Assembly (NCBI RefSeq): GCF_020382885.2
Contig: NC_058508.1
Coordinates: 7,494,055 to 7,558,054, forward strand
DNA length: 64,000 bases
Origin: Scatophagus argus
Taxonomy: Eukaryota; Chordata; Actinopteri; Scatophagidae
Reading direction: 5' to 3'
Shown: piece after piece, positions 24,801 to 37,900 of the stretch
Layout: the number at the start of each line of letters is the position of its first letter
How positions within the stretch are numbered: position 1 is the first letter of the stretch
Notes under the pieces: model-generated
What the model saw: the letters and a program-made list of their open reading frames with translations, nothing else
What the model was told of the DNA's origin: nothing
The model's database searches: none
Made by a program: the position numbers and the translations under genes

Positions 24801-26724
24801 TAGAGAATGTAATTAGTTTACAGGTATCTGGTCATAAACCAAAGTAGCAGATGAATACATTTTTAATACTTTCATACTTTGTGACCTGATCACCAAAGTC
24901 AGTATGGATTCATCTTTCTGTGCACAATGACTATCTGTTCCAAATGTAACAGCAGCGTGTGTGTATTTAAACCACTAACTCTATGTAGCTCCATCTGACT
25001 GCATGTTAATTTCAGAGTGAGAGTATTCAATTGACAGCACCACATTGCCTGAAGTCTCCTGTATCACATCACTTAAGCAAGTCCTTTGTTCTTTGAATTA
25101 AAGAGTCATTAGCAGATTATACTCTATAATGCTATTCAACCGTAATCCATGACCCACATGCTCGTTTGGCGGGCCCCGAGGTGTCTTCAAGGACCGGAAA
25201 AGAATATGTCACAGTATCAAACGGTTTAATCAGAAAGAAGACGTGATTGTTTTCAGCGATCCAAGAAAATCACAGCTTTGTCCTCAGAGCAGCAGTGACA
25301 GTCAGGGTGAAGGGTCACAGGTGGGGTCAGGGCTTCTGAAGGGCGATTACACTCAGCTGAGCAGCCATCATGTTCACGGCAGTCATGGGAGTCACACACT
25401 CATGTGAACCTATTGACACATCAGGATCATTTTATTCATCATGGCGAGTGCCACTCAGCCGGCAGTAACGTCAAGAGTTGTCTGCTGTGGTCAAGTCTGA
25501 TGCTATAGTGATTAAAAGTGTAGACGTGTGTTGGCTTTGTTTACACTTACATGTAAACTGTTAAAATAAACATTTTCAATATGAAGCTGTGGGAAAGTCT
25601 GAAAGACATTGTCTGCAGGGAAGGGGAAATGAAAGATATTCATGGTTCCCAGAGTATGAATCCTACTGACGCCGGAGAATCCCTGACTGTTCCTCCAGTG
25701 CAGTGACAAGGCTAATATTTTGTTTTGACTGAACTACTGGATGAATTGCGATGAGCTTCGGCAAGCAGGTTCAGCAGCTGCTGCTTTGAGGCAGTACAGC
25801 CTCGTGCAGACTCTTGTTTAATACGTTCATTGACTTTAGAAATGTGCAAGACAAAATATCTGGAGTACTGTTTCAAAGGCATTGCTATGTTTTCAGGTTG
25901 CTCCTCTCCTCTAAAAGAATGACTAATGGTGTTCCACTGACTTTCAGTCATATGGTTTAAGTAAAGCTACATAACCACAATGTAAATTCTGTAAATTCAA
26001 ATAAGATTTGTTATAATATAATTTGAAAACATTAAATCACATATTTCATGAGTTCTGTTGCTGCTGTCTCCGCATGCCGGACATACATAGTAAGAAACTG
26101 TTGTAACTCTACCATTCATGGTGTTGTAGACTGTGTGGAAGCCACTGTGTGCCTTTTTTAAATACAACATACATTATTTCATTCATGATGGCTCGGCTGG
26201 TGTTAAAGATGCTGAATCTGATTAAAGTCTAATTCTGGCCCTCATACAAACACAGTCTGTCTCATCCCACCCATGACTAAAACCATTAGGACCCCAGGGC
26301 TAAAACGGGGGTTCGCTGTGCTACTTTCATAGTCTGCATGCAGAAACAAGAGACTGTGTGTGTGTGTGTGTATCAAAGTGATTTGTCACACTCACAGCAC
26401 ACTTGGCTGAACAAAGAAGTCCCCTCTCTAAGTAACATCACAAAGCCCAGCTGTAGCTACGCCATGATTGGTGGAAAGCACCCGCTCCGTCAGGTGATTG
26501 GTGCATAGCCTGGGGGCTCACTTATCATGAGTCAGCCCCTTTTCTTCCAGCATGAGACAAGGGAACAGGAGGAGAGACAGATGAACGAGGGGAGAGAGAC
26601 AGAAAGACAGACAGACTAAACGGTATGACTGAGTGAGACGGACAGGCAGAATGGTAGCGAGAACATATTTCTTTCTGCAGAAAAATTACTTTTTATAGAA
26701 ACATAAAACCTTATGTGACAGAAA
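21826..26724. other. Intergenic region between convergent fscn1 and rnf216
   Basis: About 4.9 kb without a recognisable gene. Contents include C-rich and CA-rich low complexity near 22.3-22.7 kb, a (CA)n near 24.33 kb, and a motif cluster at 26,467-26,536 (two inverted CCAAT boxes, a GATA site and a MARE/AP-1 site). Short frames here look like chance. Confidence 0.65.
26467..26536. promoter_or_regulatory. CCAAT, GATA and MARE/AP-1 motif cluster
   Basis: Inverted CCAAT (ATTGG) at 26467-26471 and 26497-26501, a GATA site (CTTATCA) at 26521-26527, and ATGAGTCAGC (GCTGACTCAT on -) at 26527-26536. GATA beside an NF-E2/MARE word is a typical composite enhancer arrangement. Function is inferred from motifs only. 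Confidence 0.4.
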
Positions 26725-27291
26725 CTCAAAGAAATGTGAAATGAAAACTTTATTAGAAAACTGTGTGGTTTCACACATGTTACACAAAAGATACAGAAGG
26801 GAATGCTAACTGTTTTTTTTTTTTCAATTACGTACTCAAAAATATCTGTATAAACTGGAAATATGTGTTTCAAGACTGTATACCATTCATCAGTTCAACC
26901 AATAGTCAATCAGAAAAGAGGAACACGTAACACGGGGATCCACTTCATTCCTGAAGTCCCAAGTTCAGCGGAAGAAGGCAAAGTGTCCGACTGTGTGTCT
27001 TTCTACAGAGGCACTTATCATTTCAGTGTGTTTTATCATCTGAAGCAGAAAAGAACGGGTCAAGTGGATGATCAAAAATACGTATCTGAGTTTACAAGAG
27101 TTTTGAAAATGGATGAGGGAGAATGAAGAGCGAAAGGTGACAAAAAAAAATTACCTGATCTCAAAAACAGCACTGAAATGAAAAGTATGACTGTAGTGAG
27201 CAAGCGTGTGTGCCTGAAGATGAACTGATCACACCAGAATTTACACACTCTCACTCAGCTTTTAACACACACTCACAGAGTGACGTGTGTG
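26725..27291 (-). other. rnf216: rnf216 3' UTR and poly(A) region
   Basis: On the - strand an AATAAA lies at 26754-26749 (tttatt on +), followed by a T-rich stretch. This fits cleavage near 26,730 and a 3' UTR of about 560 nt. The 5' part forms the right half of a strong hairpin with the end of the coding region. Confidence 0.55.
26749..26754 (-). terminator. rnf216: Probable rnf216 poly(A) signal AATAAA
   Basis: Canonical hexamer on the - strand about 540 nt downstream of the stop codon, followed by T-rich sequence. No closer canonical hexamer was seen. Confidence 0.5.
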
Positions 27292-27299
27292 TTAAAAGC
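27258..27299 (-). repeat. Perfect 15-bp inverted repeat over the rnf216 stop codon
   Basis: gcttttaacacacac (27258-27272) and gtgtgtgttaaaagc (27285-27299) are exact reverse complements, separated by 12 nt (27273-27284). The spacer can itself pair (tcac...gtga). The right arm contains the TAA stop (27294-27292) and the preceding codons. In the mRNA this would be a long, perfectly paired hairpin enclosing the termination codon. Confidence 0.9.
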
Positions 27300-27671
27300 G
27301 CCTGTAGTAGCGGTGCGGGGGCCCGTAGTGCATGGGCAGGTCCATGTTGTGGTGATGAGGGTTGACAGGAGGGTTGTGGTGGTGATGGTGTTGGTTGTTG
27401 TTGTTGTTGTTGTTATTGTTCAGGGGGGGCAGGTGCTGTAAAGGGGGGACATAGGGCGCCGGGGGCAGCGGGGCCATGAACAGCGCGGGTTGGAGGTGAG
27501 CTGGTGGGTAGCGGGCGCGTGGAGGCACGAAGAGGGGAGCTTGTACCGCCTGTGGGTGAGGAGGGGCCAGGGGGTTCTGGTTGGGTGGGTTTTCGGGGGG
27601 CGGACCCACGCGTGGTCGTTTGGTGTCGATGATTGGCTCTGGAGGAGGGCCGACCCTCTTCCCTGAATTAT
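27292..27671 (-). CDS. rnf216: rnf216 last coding exon with poly-Asn and poly-His runs
   Basis: The exon encodes a Pro-rich tail ([18 protein letters not shown]...) in which a GTT/GTG-type repeat on the + strand is read on - as nine Asn followed shortly by five His. It then ends [16 protein letters not shown]. The mammalian tail ends NLPMHFGPQPRHRF, so the terminus is conserved while the homopolymers are not. The stop codon sits in a perfect inverted repeat (see 27258-27299). Confidence 0.9.
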
Positions 27672-30600
27672 CTGAGGGAAGAAGAAAAAATGAAAGTTAT
27701 CGATGAAGCAGCAGCAGCCCCATCTGATCTTCCTGCTGGACTTCATAGCATGTTGGCATGTTGTAAGACTTGCCTGGAGGTTTGGATCTAACCCTTGTTC
27801 GTCCTTACCTGCCTTACATATTTTACACAAACACACTGAGGCAAACCAAACACAGGAAACACCCCTGCAACTGCTGCCGGTTCGTGCTGTAAACAGCCAA
27901 GTTGTCTGAATAAATAATGGATATAAAGACAAAGAGGAAGCAGCAGAGAGGAAGACTAATGTTGCTGCAGTGCAACGTTTCCCTGCTGGGGAAAAATAAA
28001 TCACCAGATCTCTAAATCAGTCTAAATAAAATTATGAGTGGTGATTAATGGGACAGAAATACTGAGAAATACAGTATGTTGTATATTGTGCTGCTGAAGC
28101 TCGGTAACTGACCTGCGGACTTCTTATTCAGCTCTGCCTCGCCTTCCTTCTGGATCTCCTGTATGATTCGCTCGTCATCTTGCTGCAGAAGCACACACAG
28201 AAGTTATTATTGTTTCCAGTAAGACAAAGACAACAACTGTTTTACTGTCTTTAATTAACTTGAAATGTGACAATGTGACACCTTTACAACACAATGCAAC
28301 ACAATGCAGCAGGATTATCTACTAATGCTAATACTATTAATACAGCAGTACTCCTGTGAGACACGACCCTGTCATTTCTGAGTTTGTAGCCTGTGGCGTT
28401 GCTGAGCTGAACCATTACTAGTGACAATCTCCAGTGGACATCTAGTATTAGTCACCTGTAGGAGAACACTTAAAGCTGACCAATCACAGTCTGTGTGATC
28501 CTCACATGGGATCTCTGCAGTCTTATTGTGTAGCGCAGCTTTTGGTGGGTGCATGCAGAGGCTTGGGAGCTATGTTTTAACCTTGTTATGCACAACTATA
28601 ATCCAAGCATCAGCCAACACAGTGCCTGTTTAATTGTAGACCTCTTGTGTCTGAGTCTGGTGAGAACTGTCTCCAGACAGGTCAGAGCTGCCATCAGACA
28701 ATGTGGTCTAAACTGACGGGTGTAGTAGTAATGAAGGGACAGAAATTGGCCCCCTTTACCAACCCTCCAATGGTTAACAGTATTTAGACATTTCTTGGCA
28801 ATGCCTTCAGGCCCAGATCTCGACCGGCTCTGGTTGGCAGAGAAGCTATGGGCTACCAAGAAGTCAGAGGGTCAGGGTCAAGTGGAGGGAGAGATAATTG
28901 ACATGTTTGTGAACGTAGAGGTCCACAGGTGCATCTTGGGACCAGATGGGTACTGGCTGAAGTAGAAAACTGAAGAGCCAAAGCCAAGCAAGAAGCAACC
29001 AATACACTGCTAGTCAACACGTCTGATGGATTACCGTGGGGTCTGTCCAGAGGGAGCACTTGCGGCAATGGCGGCAGGGAGCGCCGGGAGAGCGTGCGTG
29101 CTGGCAGAAGTGATTGTACCCGGTGATGGGCTCTCTGCAGAGGTAGCACATGAAGCTGCCACAGCGGCACGACATCCGGTTGCATCCCTCCGACTTGACA
29201 AGGCCCGTCCCACACTTGACACACTTCCTCACCCGAGCTGCCGTCATGCGCTCCTCACTGCAGCACAAGGAGTATGGACAAACAAGAGGTTAAAAGGGTA
29301 GATGCAGAGGGGAGTGAGAGACAAAAAGAAAGACAACAGTGCTGTAGAAAAACCTCTGACTCAGTGGCTGCAGGTAACGTTCCCCTGCGTATCCCAAGGA
29401 CAGCGTTTGTACAGTTTTTCTTTTTTTTTTTAAACTCATGAAGAGACATGAAAACGTGTGTCTGCAGCTCAGGTTTATGTTAGTTTGGTTGTGTTAGAGG
29501 CCGTGACCTTGAGTTTTTGTTTCAGGGTCAAACACATGTACAGCTTTCCCATGAAATGTTTTTTTTAATTTAGTCGCCTGCTGCAGGTTTATCATAAAGT
29601 CAACATGACCGTGGGATACAAGAATAAACAGGCAGCCTTGAACGGCAACAGTGAGACCAAGATCCCACTGTGTGCTGCACTGTCAAAGCATCAGCCAAAA
29701 CTTTTTTCTCTCATGTTGTCATTACAATTTTATCAACAAGAAAAGTCCAACAAGGAAGTTGCATCTGCCCTCGGGACCAACACAACCCAGTGGCAGTGCA
29801 TTTTAAGGAGGCAAACCTATAAGACATACATTGACATCCAGCATGTTAGAACCTCACAGAGAAGAGGAGGAAGAGGAGGCATAAGACTCCTTCTCCAAAG
29901 GTAAAAAAGTTTTTTTTACATCTTTACCCTTCAACACTAAGAAATCTGAGGCAAAAACATGAAATAAAACGTTTTTACATCTATTTTCGGTATTGCCTCT
30001 AGTTGATGTCCATATTTTAAACTAAGTTAACCAAAAAATATGATGTGTATGTGTTTAGATTTTGGGGTTAATATGCATTCAGATTTTCTTTGGGCATGTA
30101 GAATATATTAATATTTTTCCCTACATGTTTCATATATATGATAGTCTTCTTTGATACTTTTGATGACTGAATTGATACATTTGGAGTTAGTGTGCTGGTG
30201 GGACATGAGTGATTCTTTCACTTATGTTCTGTTAAAACCAATGCTGCTCAGACCTGCTCCACTGATCTTTCCACCAGGCCACTTCCTGTCTTTTTCAGCA
30301 CCAGGAAGTAAGAAGATCTGTGAACAGATCATAACAGGAAGTCCTGCCTGCGGACCGGCTGGCTCACAGGAAGCAGCCGGTCCACTTCGCTTCCTGGAGC
30401 GTTGTCCGGGAAATTGATCCGTTTACCCAGCATCCTCTGAGTGAGGAGCAGCAGAGTGGACAGCGAAAAAACAGAGATGCTCTCAAAGAGTCAAAATGTT
30501 CAAGGAGAAAACAAACTTTGGATAACTGGGAATACTGCTGAGGTGTTTATAAACATTCTTTGTCATGTCAAGTATTAAAATGACAGATGATTTATGTGAG

Positions 30601-31863
30601 TCTGATCATGGAGCTGTCTCTAGTGTGTTTTTGATGAGAAAGTTTGATTTTCAATCTCCAGAAGATAATACCAGAAGATGCTAAAAAATGCGGCAACAAG
30701 AAAAGCACCAGACCGTTTCAAAAGGTGGGAAAGAAGTGTGTGCTGTTTGGTATAATTTAAAATGAAAGCAGCTCAAACTGAATGTTTGGTCTCTAATATT
30801 TAATACGTAGTTACTTATTTAGAGTTTAGAAATAATAAGAAATAACCACAAAGCAAAAGGAATAAAGAGTGTTAGTGTGTTGATACAGGAGTCTGACAGA
30901 GGCCTGCTTGTTTCTGCGAGACCACTTACAAGAGCACCCTCATGCGGATCTCGTCTCTCTCCAGGACCTGCTCACACGTCTTCCCCACGTGCTGCTTCCA
31001 CTGGACGTGGCACTTTCGGCAGCTCTCCTGAAGAAAAACACAAGAAAGGAATGTGACAAAAGCTACTGAGGGACTGGAAAAAATGAGAAAGCAAAAACAA
31101 AAAAAGAAACGTTTCATTATCATCTACCACCATTACATCTCCTCGTAAGGTTTATTCACACATAAATTTCCTAATGTATCATCATACACCAATAGATGAT
31201 GCCACATTTCCACACCACATCCATCCATCCATCCATCACTACTCCTCCTCCTCTCACATTATTCCAGTATCTGCTGAATAAGTGAAACGCTGCAGTCCAG
31301 ACATTCCTCCACAGAGTCTGCTCAAAATGCTGCTGCTGCTGCCACTGCAGGGACTTGGACGTCTACAGACACACAGCTAGGTGTGGCTCTCCCTGCAAAT
31401 GTGAGAGTGTGTGTGTGTGTGTGACTGCAGCAAGAGTGTGATTTGCTCGCCCCTGACTGCTTGGTTGCCTAGAAACAGCAACTCCATCCTCCAACCTACA
31501 GCCTCCATCGATGTGTCGGCCCAAGATGTTCAGCTAAAGGACACGTTGGGCAGACAGCATCGCCACGCACACACACACACACACACTAAGGGTTGCGTCA
31601 CTTGCTAAGCCTTAGCTAAGTGGTGTCACCATAAATATTTGAACCTGCTCATGTAATATTGAAGTGCCTGACATATGACAGTTGAGGCAGCACAGTTTGA
31701 TCCATAACTCCACAGAGCCCTCCAGTCTGAACCACAACCTCCAAAGGAAACCCTGCATCAGTAAGAGGCACTCCCTCTACATCCTGCAGCCTCTTTACAG
31801 ACCCTTCAGTTACTGTGCGTGCGTTACAGGCTTGTAGTTCTCACAATATTCACTGACACAGCT

Positions 31864-31900
<37 letters not shown>

Positions 31901-34900
31901 CAAGGTCAGCCAGAGGGTGTGGATCTGAGAACGAGAAGCCAGAGTTTTTGTTGGCATTTGGAACCGTTTAGATGGAAACACTGAATATTCTCCACAGTCA
32001 AATTGTGGAGCCTCTTTGGTCGCTTCAAGCTGAGGGTGAGCCCTTTTCAAACATGAAATGTAAAACCCACATTTCTGTAGGGTTTCCGATTCACGAGGGA
32101 GAGAGAATCATGACACATATTCGAGAAACATGGGAGTGTGTGTGTGTGAAACAAGCATAAAGTATATTGACAAAACTCTCCCCAGTCCATGAATACAGCT
32201 AAATGAGGGTGTTCAGAGGAAGAGAAAGGGAGGAGGAGGAGGAGGACAGGTTATGTACCAGTCAAGAGGTGTGGAGCTGAACTCAAATGTCAAGAAAAAG
32301 CCAGATCACACAAAGACAGACAGGCACAAAGTGAGAAAGGGAGGAGGACAGAAGGCAGAGCGGTGAAAGATCACCCCCTAGTGGTAACTGACAGAGCAGG
32401 AAGAGCAACAGCATGAGAGAAAGAGAGAGAGTGACAGGGTGACTAGGTGTGTGTGACCTGTTTGACAAGCTACTGGAAATGAGGAACACACCTGAGCTCT
32501 TATAGCGTGGCTAAAAATACAGCCGGTGACATCAGAGTCAACCTTTGGTAACAACCCCCAGGTGACTAAGAGTCACTAAGAGTGTGTAATTAAAATGTGA
32601 TGACAGTTGAAGAGACACACACGCTTGCACGCACACCCAACTTTATGATGTTTAAATGGCAGCAACATGTGTCCTCACATGCACACCTTCAACCCTTTCC
32701 CTAACCTGTTCCTACTCGTCCTCCATCTCTAGTCATTGTGCTCCTTTCCCTTGGGTCCTGCCCTTCTTCCTCCCTCTCACCCCCCCTCCCCTCTCACCCT
32801 CCCTGCCCTCTCACCCAGCATTTCCTTCCATCATCTTCATTCATACCTTGACTCTCGCCCTTTGGATCTTTTGCTTTTCTTGCAGTGCAGGCTGCAGCAG
32901 CCCTTATAAGGCAGTGCAAGCAGCTTGCAGAGATTCTGACTGGGGGGACTATACTGAGTGTGTGCTTTTTTTTGTGTGTGTGTGTGCACGAGTGTGTTTT
33001 TTTTTTGTGTGTGGAGGTGGCTTTTACTGCAATCAAATTTGAGTGCAGAGCAAAGGGCAGGGAGGAACAAAAGAAATGAATGTCTAACATGGCACAGCTT
33101 GACGCTCTGTGATACAAGATGGGAGAAGTGATGAGATATGCAGCATGTGTCATGATGCACAAAATGCCAACTGCTGCAGCACAACGCTCACAGATGCACA
33201 AATACTCTGGTGCACAAACCCAGTTCTTGTTTGCACTGTGACAGCTGTCCAGTGGCCTACATTTTACATTCCTCTACTTTCATGAAGTAATCACACACAG
33301 AGCAAATCCAGGCCAAATGTCCTCATAACCACATGTGGAATACATTAGTATGTGCTTGTGTGCATATGTGTGTGTGCTCGCGTAGGTCAGACAGAGCCAA
33401 GAGAGAGTAGCAGGAAAAAAGAAAAGAGAGGGAGGAGAATCTGGGTCAAACTTGATCTGAACCACATTTGAAATGACAGCGTAAGTGTGTTCAACCAGTA
33501 AGAAACCAGTACGAGGGGAGTGGCCGGTGCAGCCAGCCAATGAGGCAGTGGTGTGGGACAAGGCGGGTGGGCCTATGGAAGTGTGTCAGTTACATAATGA
33601 AGCCCCTCCCTACTAGCAGCCTGAGCGGACTGCAGGGCCGACTGTACAATGACTGATGGCCACCGGGGGCCAGACAGGAACAATGAAAAAGAAAGACTGT
33701 CTGTAGTAACTGTATTCTTGTGACAAGAAGCTGGTTTTGCTAGGGGGTTTCCATCACAAAGAGGGGAACCGCAGAAAACACACACCACAGCAATCACACA
33801 AACTCACATCCTCATTCCTAAACACATTTAACAGGAAGCAAGTGGTGTTAACTTTCTGTAGCACTTGACATCCTATACAACAAAAGAGCATGAGAGCTGT
33901 TCCCTTCAACTCAAAAGTCTCAATTTAACACCAGTGAGAATAAAATTGCCAGTTGACCTAAAAATTATCTGCACAATAATATTCAGAAAAGGATCAGACC
34001 AACAGACATCTGGAGCATGCCTAACTTTTTTGTATCTTTGGGCGTGTGTATGAGTATGTAATGGGGTGCAGCTGTGCAGTTTGCTGCCACTGTGAACCTC
34101 TGGCTCCACCTACAGGAAAATGAGCAGAACTGCAGGAGGAAGGATGAACATCCTCATTTGTACTTTATTTTTTTAAAAGCTCAGAGGTCTGTATGGTTAA
34201 ATTTAGGGAAATGACAACATAGACGCAGCACCTTCTTCCAATGAAATTGACACATAAGCCACTACAAAGAAACTGAAACTGTGACCGGAGACAGAAGGTG
34301 GCTGTGTACTACAGGAAAATTCTGTAATACTAATATGCTTACAGGGTGCTCACACATCAAAGTGAAGCTACGGGTCAGACATCTGGAGAGGACTACTGTG
34401 TATGTGAGAAAGTCTATTGTCCTAATATCGATACTGGCGGCACCCAGCAGAGCTGCAACAATTGGCCAAGTACCCAACCAGTTGATCGAAGGAGAATTAG
34501 TTGCCAACCATTTTGATGATCAATTGATAGTTTAGGTCATTTTTGAATTTGCTGGTTCCCACTTCTTAAAGAGAGGGATTTTATGCTTTTCTTTGTCATT
34601 TAGGATGGTAAATAAAGTCTTTAGGGTTTGGAATGGTTGGAAAAAAGAAGCAGTTTAAATCATTTTAAATTTACTTTTGGCTCTGGGAAATTATTATGAC
34701 CATTTTCAACATTTCTGGATGTTTTATAGACTTAACAACAAAACGATTAATTGTTACAATAATCGTGAGATTAATCGATAATGAAAATAGCTGTTAGTTG
34801 CAGCTCTAGCACACAGTACTTTCTTATTTTGTAATTAAAGCTGTACTCATGTAGTCTCACAGTGTGTTTGACAAAGAAGTAAGGATCAATTGCAAACCCT

Positions 34901-37900
34901 GCCCCTGTAGTTTCTGAGCTAAGCAACTAAGAATGATTCTCATTATTAATTCATCTATTTATTCTTTTTTCAAAAGACATATTTTGAGCTCAAAATGTCA
35001 GAAAACAGAGAAACGCAGATCACAAATTCCCAGATTCAAATGTGGCATTTTCAAACAAAGACAAACAGCCAATCTTCACATTTAAGGGTCTGAAACCAGA
35101 AAATATCCGGCATTTCTGCTTGATAAAGGTGATTAATGTCCTCCTATTGCACATTTATTATGTCACATAATAAACACATCTCTCCCTACCCCTTTTCCGG
35201 GAAGGTACTGAAGTAGTAGGACTGTGTGTGTGTGTGTCTTCCAAAGAAATTGTGGTGGTGAGACAGGACTGAGTGTGAGACACATTAACAGAAAAAGAGA
35301 CAGAAAAGACACAACAAGAGAAAGAAGGAAGGGAGGAGGAATTATTGTAGGTATGTGTGTGCGTGTTTCTGCTGAATAATGGAGATTTTGGAATCCATGT
35401 GACATCCTTGGCAGACACAAAGCAATGACTCCCCCCTGCATTCCTCAGACAGAGGGAGGAGGACCGGAGATAAACAGAGAGGGAGGCGGAGGTGGCGACC
35501 TCTCCAGATGGAACTGTTTCATCGCGCCCATAAAACTATTCATCAATCCTTCATCTCTCACTGATTCTGATCCTCAGCTCATGTCCAGGCTGCACTGATG
35601 TCATCTATGAAATGGATACTGCACCAGAGCTTTCAGGTTTTACTGTCATCATGAACTGAATTATTCATGTCTCCTCTTGAAGTCAAATGGATTCCAGTCT
35701 AAAATCTCAGTGTGATTTAACGTATGTGATACACATACTGTGCAACAGCCAAAGCGGTAACTCACATGTCACTGTGAAGAACAAGAACAGTAGCAATACA
35801 ACAGAGTGTTTCATACACTCATCAGAGTGTTTCATTAACTAAATAAATACTGAGCAGGACTGACCTTGCGGCACCGAGGATTGGGACAGCTAAAAAGAGA
35901 CATGTCTTTGTCCAGCAAGGCTGGGAAGTTGCAAAACGGACACCTGAGAAAACCAGAAAAGAAGGGGGGTTAAGGAGTGATGGTAAGACAAAATGTGTAA
36001 TAGACGAGACACAGACAACTCAGACAACAGAGTCCCACTGTGAGAAAACGCAGAGGCATCATTTAAGGTCCCTCATGAGCACAGATCCCTTAAAAAATTA
36101 ACATTAATAAACTTCACTTCACTACATAAATCCAGGAAGATTTAGAGAAGCAGCTGCAATATTATGATGATTGATTGAGACTAAAATGTCTGCTGCCATC
36201 ATAAATTATTGGGGCTGCAATTAGAAAGTAATTCCATTATGGATTCACCTGCTAATTATTTTCTGCACTTGTCAATTCATCATTTCATCTTCTAAAAAAT
36301 ACCCATCACCCTTTCCCGGAGCCCAGGTTGATGCCTCCAAATTAGTTGAGATTTCCTAAGAAAGGAGGCTAAAAAGCTTTCTTTTTTGGCTTGAATAAAC
36401 TTCTGCTCTATAAAGGATGCAAACACTGTGAACCAAGTGTGCAACAATGCAATCATGTAAAGTGGATCCACTTTCGAGTTTTACATGACATGGTTTGTGT
36501 GGTTAGCTCAACCACATGTAGATAAATTCAGGGTGTGAACACGCAGACACGTAAAAACACCTACCGGACGAGTTCATCAGCACAGGTGGCAGCGACCGCC
36601 TCCTCCGCCTGTCTCTCATAATATTTACACAGTACGTTCTCCGGTAGGACCTTCTCCAACTCACAAACTGGGTAGGAGCACAGGCAGCCCCCCTCCATGC
36701 AGCTCAGCTCCGACTGCAACATGAACACACACATACACACATTAACTCACACGCAAACAATGCAGAGGTGCGTCTCACACGCACCTTCAGCCAACGCACA
36801 TAGTCACTGAGAAAAGTAAACAAATTAAAAACTTTTATTATTCATTGATTACCTATAATCAATGCAATCCAAAACAACAACATGACACCCTACAGCCTCA
36901 CAGACCAGAAATGACCAGCACCAGGGAGAGGACTTATTACAGAGCTGCTTTAACGGACCGCATAAGAACACACGGTTCAATTTATTTATATTGAAGTTTA
37001 TTAAACTTACAACTCTGTGCATCTTACTACGAATCTTACAAACTTCACATTATTTGTTGCAATCTTTCACAACAGAGTGTTACAGATTAATAAATGTGAT
37101 GCTTCTCATTTCAGCGCACAGTAAAAATCAGCCTTCAGAGACTTAAAACCTGAACCACATTGACATACTAATGGAACCACACCTTGTAATGTTGATAAAA
37201 GTGCCCTGCAAGTTTCAAGGTGGGTAAACTGACAAAGTATGCCAGTTTTATGCATACAATTAGGAGAAAATGAGCTTTAACACACACACACTTTATGTGT
37301 GTGTGTATATATATATATATATCTATTTTAAAAACTAAAGTTGGCACTAATGCTGTGAATTTATAAATACAGTCATCACGTTTAGTTGACCATCACAATC
37401 TGTTTGCATAAGAATTCTGCAGCTCAGGAAGACAATGTTTTTTTTATATGAATAAGTCATTATTGTTGCCTGGCAACATCAGCAGTTACATCCAATTGAA
37501 ATGTGAGAAAATCTGTCTGTGTGTGCGTGTCCGTACCTTTCCGGAGCCGAAGACTGCCTCCTGAGCGTATTTGACCAGGCACTCTTTACAGAACAGGTGG
37601 CCATCTGAACACTGCGTCATCTTCTCGAACGCAAACTCCCCATAGCAGCAGCCGCATTCGATCAGCTGGCCGTCCTGCAGAAAGGGTTAGGGTTATGCAC
37701 CTCTGAGGTGAACTGTTCTTCATTATTCTGAGATCATTTTTGTCACAGTTAGTGACAGCATCAAGTCCCTTGCTAAAAGGGATTAAGGAGTAAAATCAGG
37801 TCTACAACGCAGAAACCAGTTACATTCAGTTCTTTGAATTGAAGGAGAATACTGGAGGATCTATTAACGCGGTTCCCGAAATTGCTCTCAGTCTAACCAG

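Larger units (their letters stand above)
31028..35864 (-). other. rnf216: rnf216 intron 12 (4.8 kb)
   Basis: The largest rnf216 intron. It carries a (TG)n at 31864-31896, a CTCF-like word at 32372-32384, a 359-bp inverted-repeat element at 34449-34807, and a further related repeat copy at about 34926-35125. No extra exon recognised. Confidence 0.75.

Noticed and set aside
27420..28004. 194-aa frame on - overlapping the last rnf216 exon
   Set aside because: It is in a different frame from the conserved tail and crosses the exon 16 acceptor and intron sequence.
29605..29904. 99-aa frame on + within rnf216 intron 13
   Set aside because: No family signature and no transcript structure. It could be a decayed transposon piece but nothing supports that.
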